Positions 19,568-26,540 of a stretch of 49,585 nucleotides of DNA are shown here, one piece after another; within the stretch, counting starts at the first letter, position 1; each line of letters opens with the position of its first letter. The stretch comes from Vibrio splendidus 12E03. GTDB lineage: Bacteria > Pseudomonadota > Gammaproteobacteria > Enterobacterales > Vibrionaceae. A model generated the notes under the pieces. It searched no databases and was not told the origin of the DNA. It saw only the letters and a program-made list of their open reading frames with translations. The stretch lies in NCBI RefSeq assembly GCF_000272105.2, contig NZ_AJZD02000300.1, positions 1 through 49,585 of the forward strand, written 5' to 3'. Position numbers and translations under genes: made by a program.

Positions 19568-20266
19568 ATGAAAAAAGCATTTCTTCTCGTTTCACTATTA
19601 TCTACATTTCTTATTGGCTGTTCTTCAACAAGCCCTCGCAAAAACCTAGAGCAATTTGAAACTCATACCGGCGGCCAAGTCATGGGCGACGCGACAAGTT
19701 TCTACTGGGTTACAAACAAGCTAACACAACCTCATACTTCAGCTGACTACGTCACTGTCGGCGATTACGGCTGGTACCAAACTGATTATGCTTGGTCAGA
19801 AGGCGTGCTTCGCGAATTCATTCGTGAAGGCGAGCAGCGTAACTCTTCGAATGAGCTGGTTCCTTATCGTGTCCATGTGCGTTTCAATAAGTCAGGCGAA
19901 GCTGTGTATCAACAGTATCGTATTGATAGCAAAATCTTACCTATCCAAGCTAAGCAACTCGAAAACTACCAGAAAGAAGCTAAGTCGGTTCTAGAGACTA
20001 CGATGAAGCAGAATGACGAAGGGCTCAGGCTGGTTCAGGGTTACTGGGATGGCAGCTTTTTTAAGACGTGCGCTGGTGGTGAATTTGATCGCATTGAATT
20101 TAACCAGGCCTTACCAAGCTTCGTGATCGACCGATTGGCATCAGTGGAAAGCTATGCGGCGTTTCTTGGCAGTGATTCACTGGGTAAGATGAGTGTGGAA
20201 GAGTTACTGATGCTGGCTGAAGACAACCATGATTGTGTCGTTAGGCCATCATTGTTGAAAGAATAG
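19568..20266 (+). CDS. DUF1481 lipoprotein (YjaH-like)
   Basis: The 232-residue product has a lipoprotein signal: a basic start (MKKAFLL), a hydrophobic stretch and a lipobox LIGC with the acylated cysteine at residue 18, followed by SSTSPR, so it probably resides in the outer membrane. The rest matches DUF1481, whose E. coli member YjaH also lies directly behind hupA; function is unknown. Its translation start follows the hupA terminator without a gap, so it is expressed by read-through or by a promoter within hupA. Confidence 0.85.
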   Translation: MKKAFLLVSLLSTFLIGCSSTSPRKNLEQFETHTGGQVMGDATSFYWVTNKLTQPHTSADYVTVGDYGWYQTDYAWSEGVLREFIREGEQRNSSNELVPYRVHVRFNKSGEAVYQQYRIDSKILPIQAKQLENYQKEAKSVLETTMKQNDEGLRLVQGYWDGSFFKTCAGGEFDRIEFNQALPSFVIDRLASVESYAAFLGSDSLGKMSVEELLMLAEDNHDCVVRPSLLKE

Positions 20267-20357
20267 CGAGTAATCAAAGGATTGAGAGTATTTGGCCTAC
20301 CATAGGTCAAGTACTTATTTATCTGTACAAGTGCAGACCTCTAGAAAGATTGAGTAA

Positions 20358-20386
20358 TAAAAAGGCGCCTATCGAGACGCCTTTTG
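20358..20386. terminator. Terminator between the lipoprotein gene and purD
   Basis: AAAAGGCG and CGCCTTTT pair around the loop CCTATCGAGA, with A's before and T's after. It serves both convergent genes. Confidence 0.88.
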
Positions 20387-20448
20387 CTGTTATTCGTTTA
20401 CTATCATTTGCTTACTGTTATTGGGAAGTAAGCGAGTAACAAGATTGA

Positions 20449-21738
20449 TTACTGCTCTTGCTCGCGCGCAATCGCACGGTAACCAATGTCATTGCGGTGG
20501 AACATACCATTCCAGCTAACCTGCTTCGTCAACGCGTAAGCGCGCTCTTGAGCTTCAGAAACCGTGTTACCCAGTGCCGTTGCACAAAGTACACGACCAC
20601 CGTTTGTCACCACATCGCCAGCTTCGTTATTAGTCGTACCCGCGTGGAAAACCTTTTGGCCTTCAACTTCGCTTGTTGGTAGTGAAATTACGTCACCTTT
20701 TGCGTAGTCAGAAGGGTAACCGCCAGCCGCAAGAACAACACCGATAGAAGCGCGTGGATCCCACTTTGATTCTGCTTCGTCTAGTTTCTCGTCGATAGCC
20801 ATTAGGCAAAGCTCAACAAGGTCTGACTCCATACGCATCATGATAGGCTGCGTTTCTGGATCACCGAAGCGGCAGTTGTATTCGATAACCTTAGGTGTGC
20901 CGTCAGCATCGATCATTAGGCCAGCGTAAAGGAAACCCGTGTAAGGTGCGCCTTCTGCGTCCATACCACGTACCGTTGGGTAGATAACTTCCTCAAGGAT
21001 ACGATTGTGGATTTCAGGCGTCACAACTGGAGCTGGGGAGTAAGCACCCATACCGCCAGTATTAGGACCCGTGTCTTTGTCGCCAACACGTTTGTGATCT
21101 TGGCTGGTGGCCATAGGAAGAACGCTAGAACCGTCAACCATTACGATGAAGCTTGCTTCTTCGCCTTCAAGGAACTCTTCGATAACCACGCGGCTGCCAG
21201 CTTCGCCAAATGCGTTGCCCGCTAGCATATCTTTGATTGCGTCTTCAGCTTCTTCAAGGGTCATCGCAACGATAACGCCTTTACCCGCCGCAAGACCGTC
21301 AGCTTTTACTACGATTGGAGCGCCTTGCTCACGTACGTAAGCGATAGCTGGCTCAATCTCAGTGAAGTTTGCGTAGTAACCCGTTGGAATGTCATGACGA
21401 GCTAGAAAATCTTTAGTGAATGCTTTCGAACCTTCAAGCTGTGCTGCCGCTTGAGTTGGACCAAAGATAGGAAGACCCACTTCACGGAATGCGTCAACCA
21501 CACCAATAACTAGTGGCGCTTCAGGTCCAACGATAGTCAGTTCGATTTTTTTCTCTTGAGCAAACGCCACTAAACCAGCGATGTCTTCAACGCCGATGTT
21601 TACGTTCTCAAGTTTAGGCTCAAGTGCAGTGCCTGCGTTACCTGGAGCGATGAATACTGTTTCAACGTTTGGGTTTTGTGCTGCTTTCCAACCTAAAGCA
21701 TGTTCTCTACCGCCAGCACCGATGATTAAAACTCGCAT
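20449..21738 (-). CDS. purD: Phosphoribosylamine-glycine ligase (GARS)
   Basis: PurD makes glycinamide ribonucleotide from phosphoribosylamine, glycine and ATP, step two of purine synthesis. The 429 residues (E. coli 429) start MRVLIIGAGGREHALGWKA, with an N-terminal Rossmann-like domain, then an ATP-grasp domain (about 105-300) with PIVVKADGLAAGKGVIV and the EYNCRFGDPETQPIM signature near 290-304. It is downstream of purH in one operon, with an ERIC element in the spacer. Confidence 0.98.
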   Translation of the reverse strand: MRVLIIGAGGREHALGWKAAQNPNVETVFIAPGNAGTALEPKLENVNIGVEDIAGLVAFAQEKKIELTIVGPEAPLVIGVVDAFREVGLPIFGPTQAAAQLEGSKAFTKDFLARHDIPTGYYANFTEIEPAIAYVREQGAPIVVKADGLAAGKGVIVAMTLEEAEDAIKDMLAGNAFGEAGSRVVIEEFLEGEEASFIVMVDGSSVLPMATSQDHKRVGDKDTGPNTGGMGAYSPAPVVTPEIHNRILEEVIYPTVRGMDAEGAPYTGFLYAGLMIDADGTPKVIEYNCRFGDPETQPIMMRMESDLVELCLMAIDEKLDEAESKWDPRASIGVVLAAGGYPSDYAKGDVISLPTSEVEGQKVFHAGTTNNEAGDVVTNGGRVLCATALGNTVSEAQERAYALTKQVSWNGMFHRNDIGYRAIAREQEQ

Positions 21739-21784
21739 TGTAAAATCCTTAATCTCAAATATCTAAATATTTAAAAAAACAAAG

Positions 21785-21917
21785 TTATAAGTCTTGCTCA
21801 AAGTAGTTGGTGATGTGGCTAGGCAGCAATTGAGCCCATCCCCGGGATCATAGTCCGCTATGTGACCGGGGTGGGCGAAAGCAGCTAACGACGCCACAGT
21901 GCCAAATACGAAGAGGA
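21785..21917 (-). repeat. ERIC (IRU) repeat in the purH-purD spacer
   Basis: The spacer carries a long imperfect palindrome whose minus strand follows the ERIC consensus: CCTCTTCG and GTTAGCTGC, then TTTCGCCCACCCCGGTCAC, the CATAG/CTATG centre, and CCCGGGGATGGG. The core stem is 21835-21874 (CCCA, CCCCGG, CATAG with symmetrical 3-base internal loops). ERIC elements of about 127 bp are known from enterobacteria and Vibrio, lie in transcribed spacers and can affect mRNA stability. Exact ends are approximate. Confidence 0.85.
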
Positions 21918-21919
21918 AA

Positions 21920-23530
21920 TTAGTGGCGGAAGTGACGCATGCCCGTAAAGATCATCGCCATGCCGTGTTCGTCTGCTGCTGCGATAACTTCGTCATCACG
22001 CATAGAGCCGCCCGGTTGGATAACACACTTGATGCCAGCTTCTGCTGCCGCGTCGATGCCGTCACGGAATGGGAAGAATGCATCCGATGCCATTACACAA
22101 CCTTCAACCTGTAGACCTTCGTCTGCAGCTTTGATGCCTGCGATTTTCGCAGAGTAAACGCGGCTCATTTGGCCTGCGCCCACACCAATAGTCATGTCGC
22201 CTTTCGAGTAAACGATAGCGTTAGATTTAACGTATTTCGCTACTTTCCAGCAGAATAGGGCATCTTTTAGCTCTTCAGCTGTAGGCTGGCGCTTAGAAAC
22301 CACTTTAAGGTCATCTTCAGACACCATGCCTTGGTCGCGGTCTTGAACTAGCAAACCACCGTTAACGCGTTTCACGTCAAAGCCAGTTGTCTTAGTTGTC
22401 CACTCGCCACACTCAAGTAGGCGAAGGTTTTTCTTAGCCGCTACGACTTCTACTGCGTCAGCAGAAACTGATGGTGCAATGATAACTTCAACGAATTGAC
22501 GCTCAGTGATAGCCGTTGCTGTTGCAGCGTCTAGCTCACGGTTGAAAGCAATGATGCCGCCAAATGCAGACGTTGGGTCTGTTTTGAATGCACGGTCGTA
22601 AGCTTCTAGGATGTCTTCACCTAGTGCAACACCACATGGGTTAGCGTGCTTAACGATCACACATGCTGGCTGGTCGAACTCTTTCACACACTCAAGTGCT
22701 GCGTCAGTGTCAGCGATGTTGTTGTAAGAAAGGGCTTTACCTTGAATTTGGCGAGCAGTAGAAACAGATGCTTCTTCAGGGTTTGCTTCAACGTAGAATG
22801 CGGCTGCTTGGTGGCTGTTCTCACCGTAGCGCATGTCTTGCTTTTTCTCGAACTGTTGGTTGAAAGTGCGAGGGAATTTGCTCTCTTCGTCAGCCTTCTT
22901 TCCTTCTTCATCAAGTAGAGAGGCACCGTATGATGGAACCATAGTGCCGAAGTAGTTAGCGATCATGCCGTCGTAAGAAGCGGTGTGCTCGAATGCTGCG
23001 ATAGCGAGGTCGAAGCGAGTCTCTAGTGTTAGAGATTGCTCGTTCGCGTCCATTTCAGCGACAACGCGCTCGTAGTCGTGTGCGTTAACAACGATCGTTA
23101 CGTCTTTGTGGTTTTTCGCTGCAGAGCGAACCATTGTTGGACCACCGATGTCGATGTTCTCAACAGCGTCAGCAAGGGTACAACCTTCTTTAGCAACGGT
23201 TTCTGCGAATGGGTATAGGTTTACAACAACCATATCGATAGGGTTGATACCGTGAGTTTCCATCACGTCATCATCTTGACCACGACGGCCTAGAACACCA
23301 CCATGAACTTTTGGGTGCAGAGTCTTAACACGGCCATCCATCATTTCTGGGAAACCAGTGTAGTCAGATACTTCTGTAACAGAGATGCCTTTTTCAGCAA
23401 GCAGGCGAGCAGTGCCACCGGTAGATAGAATATCTACACCACGGTTAGCAAGAGCTTGTGCAAATTCAACGATACCAGTTTTGTCTGATACGCTGATTAG
23501 AGCGCGGCGAATTGGACGAGCGTTATTCAT
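21920..23530 (-). CDS. purH: Bifunctional AICAR formyltransferase/IMP cyclohydrolase
   Basis: PurH carries out the last two steps to IMP: formyl transfer to AICAR and ring closure. The 536 residues (E. coli 529) comprise an MGS-like IMP cyclohydrolase domain (about 1-200, with [15 protein letters not shown] and [15 protein letters not shown]) and the AICAR transformylase domain (about 200-536, with [11 protein letters not shown] and [19 protein letters not shown] near the end). First gene of the purHD operon, leftward, with a PurR box about 220 bp upstream of its start. Confidence 0.98.
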   Translation of the reverse strand: MNNARPIRRALISVSDKTGIVEFAQALANRGVDILSTGGTARLLAEKGISVTEVSDYTGFPEMMDGRVKTLHPKVHGGVLGRRGQDDDVMETHGINPIDMVVVNLYPFAETVAKEGCTLADAVENIDIGGPTMVRSAAKNHKDVTIVVNAHDYERVVAEMDANEQSLTLETRFDLAIAAFEHTASYDGMIANYFGTMVPSYGASLLDEEGKKADEESKFPRTFNQQFEKKQDMRYGENSHQAAAFYVEANPEEASVSTARQIQGKALSYNNIADTDAALECVKEFDQPACVIVKHANPCGVALGEDILEAYDRAFKTDPTSAFGGIIAFNRELDAATATAITERQFVEVIIAPSVSADAVEVVAAKKNLRLLECGEWTTKTTGFDVKRVNGGLLVQDRDQGMVSEDDLKVVSKRQPTAEELKDALFCWKVAKYVKSNAIVYSKGDMTIGVGAGQMSRVYSAKIAGIKAADEGLQVEGCVMASDAFFPFRDGIDAAAEAGIKCVIQPGGSMRDDEVIAAADEHGMAMIFTGMRHFRH

Positions 23531-23722
23531 GCTTCCATCTTCCTCAAATTCATGGGGTTAAAATAAAGATATTTGCCAAAAAAGAACTTGTTTCTATCTT
23601 CTTAGCGTGGATTATCTTAGATACCAGTAAGAGATAAAATATTGGCCAGTTTTGGTAAAGACCTTTTGGGTTTGTCTTATGATCTAGCTATAAGATAACC
23701 AACTCCAAATTTGATGGCGCAG

Positions 23723-23767
23723 ATTCTAACTAATTTATTACAAAAAAGCTCGCGCAATCGTTTGGCA
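23723..23767 (-). promoter_or_regulatory. purHD promoter with PurR operator
   Basis: GCGCAATCGTTTGGCA at 23752-23767 matches the PurR box (consensus ACGCAAACGTTTGCGT) with its central CG and both CAA/TTT-type halves. On the minus strand a TAGAAT -10 (plus-strand 23723-23728) follows, placing the operator over the -35 region at about -43, the usual repressing position. The other part of the 325-bp purH-zntR spacer is AT-rich and shows nothing else clear. Confidence 0.75.
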
Positions 23768-23855
23768 TCTCAAAATTAATTATGAAAAGTGCCATTTCAG
23801 CCTGAAAAGTAACGATAAGGTTAATTGTGGAATGGACGAAACAGTAGGAAAAAAC

Positions 23856-24296
23856 ATGTTTCAGATCGGTGAATTAGCGAAGCGATGCGGTGTGACAGCC
23901 GATACCTTGCGATTTTATGAGAAGAATAACCTGATCGCGCCAGCCAGTCGCAGTGAGTCGGGTTATCGCCTATATGATGAAAATAACCAGAAACAGGTGA
24001 CCTTTATTCTCAAATCTAAAGCGTTGGGGCTGAGTTTGGACGAGATTAAAGAATTGCTTGAGATTCGACTTGAGGCCACACAGCACAGTTGCGCTGAAGT
24101 GAAGTCGATTACCTCAGCAAAATTAGAGATGATCGATGAGAAGATTACTGAGTTAACTAAGATTCGCACCGCACTTAAAAAGATTAATGATGCGTGTTGT
24201 GGACACGTAGACGACGATGCAAGCCATTGTTCGATTCTGGCAGCCTTGGACTCAGCAAACGTCAACAAAGGACGCTGTTGTCGCACTGGGGAGTAG
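23856..24296 (+). CDS. zntR: ZntR, zinc-responsive MerR-family activator
   Basis: ZntR activates zinc-export genes by distorting promoter DNA when Zn is bound. The start at 23856 (AGGAA five bases before) gives 146 residues beginning MFQIGELAKRCGVTADTLRFYEK, the MerR helix-turn-helix; an ATG at 23832 would add eight residues. The metal loop is visible: C79, C114, C115, H117/H124 and C125, matching E. coli ZntR ligands, and a C141-C142 pair near the end. The export pump zntA is not in the window. It lies between purH and the satellite element. Confidence 0.93.
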   Translation: MFQIGELAKRCGVTADTLRFYEKNNLIAPASRSESGYRLYDENNQKQVTFILKSKALGLSLDEIKELLEIRLEATQHSCAEVKSITSAKLEMIDEKITELTKIRTALKKINDACCGHVDDDASHCSILAALDSANVNKGRCCRTGE

Positions 24297-24325
24297 TCAG
24301 CCATCTATCACGGTTCGACAAGCCA

Positions 24326-24360
24326 AAAAAAAAGCCAAACTCAAAAATGAGCTTGGCTTT
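24326..24360. terminator. Terminator behind zntR; ancestral fis terminator now cut off
   Basis: AAAGCCAAACTC (24331-24342) and GAGCTTGGCTTT (24349-24360) form a hairpin with A's on the left and T's in the right arm, so it can act on both strands. Before the element inserted, fis ended about 30 bp to its right, so this was very likely the shared zntR/fis terminator. Confidence 0.8.
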
Positions 24361-24385
24361 CAATTCAATAAATTACGAAAGAACG

Positions 24386-24403
24386 ATTAGTTCATGCCGT
24401 ATT
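24386..24403. repeat. attL, duplicated end of fis
   Basis: Read on the minus strand this site still encodes Tyr-Gly-Met-Asn-stop (TAC GGC ATG AAC TAA), the remnant of the original fis end left behind by integration. It matches attR over 18 bp with a single difference (G at 24390, A at 30015). Confidence 0.88.
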
Positions 24404-24698
24404 ATCAAATAAGCCATTACTCTCAAACTCATCATATCTCACTTTAGTTCACCTAATGCCCATTGCAGCAACGGTTTACTATCCTATTGTGTCTCACCTT
24501 CTCCCGTAATATTCTCAGATGTATCAGCAATTGTGTGGTATTTGCTGTGGTAGCTAATTCCTATCACTGGCAAGTTTCAAAACAATTCTAATATTTAATA
24601 TGACTCTTATGACTCTTATGACCAGACCTTTATATATAAGGGCTGAGAGGCGTCATAAGACTTGTTTTTCTTATGACGGATAATGAAAGGCTTATGAC
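24404..24698. promoter_or_regulatory. Left end of element: CTTATGAC repeats upstream of int
   Basis: Between attL and the integrase start, CTTATGAC-type sites cluster: TAATATGAC (24596-24604), two tandem TCTTATGAC (24605-24613, 24614-24622), inverted GTCATAAG (24652-24659), CTTATGAC (24670-24677) and CTTATGAC (24691-24698, touching the int ATG). A near-palindrome CCTTTATATATAAGG lies at 24628-24642. They are probably arm-type integrase or AlpA binding sites, or operators for int. The first 190 bp of this region show no gene. Confidence 0.6.
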
Positions 24699-25901
24699 AT
24701 GGCAATCAGTGACAGCAAGCTAAAAGCACTCAGTGGAAAGAAACACTACAACGCTAACCCTATAAAGATTGCAGACCGAGACGGGCTTTACGCGTTCCAC
24801 TACAAAACAGGGAAAGTTTCGTTTGTACTTCGCTATAGATACAACAAAAAGCAATACGAATTAAAACTAGGCTCCTATCCCGCAACATCGCTGCTAGAAG
24901 CGAGAACGGCAGCTACCGAGCATCAAAAGCATTTAGATAAAGGTTTAGATCCAAAGGTGCAGGCACAACTCCAACGAGAGAAGACATTGGAAGCGGTAAC
25001 GGTCAGGGATGCTCTCGAGCACTGGATAGATAATGATGCAGTTAAAAAACGTGCAAACTTTGAAAAGCACCGAGCTCAATTCAAAAAGCACATATATCCG
25101 TTCATTGGTCGTTTGCCTTTAGAGCTGTGTGAAACGCGGCATTGGGTTCAAGTCTTTGACGATATTACTAACGGAGCGCACTCTCGCCCCGCCCCAAAAG
25201 CAAGCGGGTATATTCTTCAAAATGCGAAACAAGCCCTTAGATTTTGCCGAAACCGCCAGTTTGCTTATTCGACAGCACTGGAAGACTTAAACATTGCTGA
25301 TATTGGCGAACACCAAAATAAAAAAGATCGCGTTTTGTCGTGGCCTGAGCTTATGGAGGCTTGGAAATGGTGTGATAACGGGAAAAACCATTGGTACTAC
25401 AGAAATCTAGTTCGTTTATTGGTTGTTTTTGGCTGTAGAACCCAAGAGCTGCGTTTATCAAAAATCAAAGAATGGGATTTAGATTCGATGCTTTGGACTG
25501 TTCCGAAATCTAACAGCAAAACGGGTTCTGAAATTAAGCGCCCAATCCCGATAGAGCTAGAAAGTGTTATTCGGACGCTAGTTGAAAACTCAAAAAATGA
25601 ATTTCTGTTGGGTGAAGAAAAACGACCAGAGGCCGTATCTGCTTATGGTGCAGGAATTAGCAAAAAACTAGGTCATGAAAAGTGGAATTTACATGATTTA
25701 CGCAGAAGTTTTGCTACCCACCTAAATGATATGGAGATAGAGCCTTATGTGGTTGAGCAGATGCTAGGGCACGCCTTAGGTGGGGTGATGGCTATCTACA
25801 ACAGATCGCAGCATATAGAGAAAAAAAGAGCAGCTTTAGAGCTTTGGTTATCAAAACTAACTGACACAGAACAAGGGTCAAACGTGGTTGGATTTAAATG
25901 A
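24699..25901 (+). CDS. int: Tyrosine integrase (P4 type)
   Basis: A 400-residue site-specific recombinase. The N-terminal DUF4102-type arm-binding domain (about 1-90) contains the RDGLYAFHY and KLGSYPATSLLEAR blocks, then a SAM-like core-binding domain (about 100-190), then the catalytic domain with R247 (GCRTQELRLSK), H332 and R335 (HDLRRSF), H358 (LGHALG) and nucleophile Y367 (AIYNR): a complete active site. It sits next to attL and presumably recombines the fis 3' end. The last CTTATGAC repeat touches its start codon, so AlpA or Int itself may control it. Confidence 0.95.
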   Translation: MAISDSKLKALSGKKHYNANPIKIADRDGLYAFHYKTGKVSFVLRYRYNKKQYELKLGSYPATSLLEARTAATEHQKHLDKGLDPKVQAQLQREKTLEAVTVRDALEHWIDNDAVKKRANFEKHRAQFKKHIYPFIGRLPLELCETRHWVQVFDDITNGAHSRPAPKASGYILQNAKQALRFCRNRQFAYSTALEDLNIADIGEHQNKKDRVLSWPELMEAWKWCDNGKNHWYYRNLVRLLVVFGCRTQELRLSKIKEWDLDSMLWTVPKSNSKTGSEIKRPIPIELESVIRTLVENSKNEFLLGEEKRPEAVSAYGAGISKKLGHEKWNLHDLRRSFATHLNDMEIEPYVVEQMLGHALGGVMAIYNRSQHIEKKRAALELWLSKLTDTEQGSNVVGFK

Positions 25902-25960
25902 TCGCGGTTTTCTATGAAAAAAAACAAAAAAATAAACGTTAATATTTTCAGTTGCTTAAA

Positions 25961-26053
25961 TTTTCAATGAAAAGAAAAACTTCATTTAAGTTAATTTTTT
26001 CAATGGCTTGTGATTTTGGGTGCGATTGAAAATGCTTTAAAGGTGCGCATAAT
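25961..26053 (+). promoter_or_regulatory. alpA promoter with TTTTCAAT repeats
   Basis: TTGAAA (26026-26031), a 16-bp spacer and CATAAT (26048-26053) form a good sigma-70 promoter 41 bp before alpA. TTTTCAAT occurs at 25961-25968 and 25997-26004 and inverted, as ATTGAAAA, at 26025-26032 over the -35. These three sites look like an operator set for a regulator of alpA, possibly AlpA itself. Confidence 0.55.
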
Positions 26054-26094
26054 CGGATACTTGAAGACTAACCGGAACTTACTGGGATAACGAT

Positions 26095-26277
26095 ATGAAT
26101 ACAGAAAAGCTACTTACATATGCAGACCTTTGTCCAATGCTAAACCGAAACTACAAAAGTATTTGGCGATGGGTACAAAATGGCACGTTTCCACAACCAG
26201 TAAAGCACCTTGGCCGTACAATTGGTTGGAGGCGATTGGATGTTGAAAACTGGATTAAAGAAAGTAGTGAATCTTAG
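26095..26277 (+). CDS. alpA: AlpA-family excisionase/transcriptional regulator
   Basis: A 60-residue winged-helix protein: LLTYADLCPMLNRNYKSIWRWVQNG forms the helix-turn-helix and FPQPVKHLGRTIGWRRLDVENWI the wing and recognition region, as in Phage_AlpA proteins of P4 and CP4-57. Such proteins act as excision directionality factors and activators of int; in satellites they often respond to helper phage. It is transcribed from a promoter with three repeat motifs. A 263-bp structured spacer separates it from the replication gene. Confidence 0.92.
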   Translation: MNTEKLLTYADLCPMLNRNYKSIWRWVQNGTFPQPVKHLGRTIGWRRLDVENWIKESSES

Positions 26278-26372
26278 GTTAGATAATCACTAATGAATTA
26301 ATCTTTATTTTTAAGTTGTTGATTATTAATTGAAATTGTTGGATTTGGGAATTTAAAAAGGGAGCGGCTACC

Positions 26373-26408
26373 ATGTTAAATACCAAAAGCTTTGAATTTA
26401 TTGAATGA
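26373..26408 (+). CDS. 11-codon micro-ORF with strong ribosome site
   Basis: ATG at 26373 follows GGGAG (26360-26364) by eight bases, the best ribosome site in the alpA-primase spacer, and reads MLNTKSFEFIE before TGA. It may be a leader peptide that controls the hairpins downstream, or a relic. No homolog is recognised; translation is unproven. Confidence 0.35.
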   Translation: MLNTKSFEFIE

Positions 26409-26429
26409 ACGAAGTCAATAAAGCGGCAG

Positions 26430-26523
26430 AAAGAAAAAACGCCCAACAAATAAATGCTGAGCGTCCTTAAAAAATCATTGGCTAACGGTAGATTCCAGCA
26501 AGATTCGAACCATTAGCCAACGC
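26430..26523 (-). ncRNA. Candidate structured minus-strand RNA opposite the primase leader
   Basis: On the minus strand TATACT (plus-strand 26528-26533) is a perfect -10, though with a poor -35. Immediately downstream is a long hairpin (TTGGCTAA and GGT at 26477-26488 pairing with ACC and TTAGCCAA at 26509-26520), then a terminator: a 9-bp stem with G-U pairs (26437-26461) and six T's on the minus strand. The predicted RNA is about 90 nt and lies in the leader of the replication gene, the position of countertranscribed copy-control or immunity RNAs. On the plus strand the same hairpin sits 20 bases before the primase start and may limit its translation. Confidence 0.45.
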
Positions 26524-26540
26524 TAAGAGTATAGAAAATT

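Noticed and set aside
26477..26520. T-loop-like GATTCGAACC suggesting a tRNA gene or fragment in the island
   Set aside because: The bases on either side of TTCGAAT on the minus strand cannot form the 5-bp T stem, and no anticodon or acceptor arm is present; the match lies inside a different hairpin.
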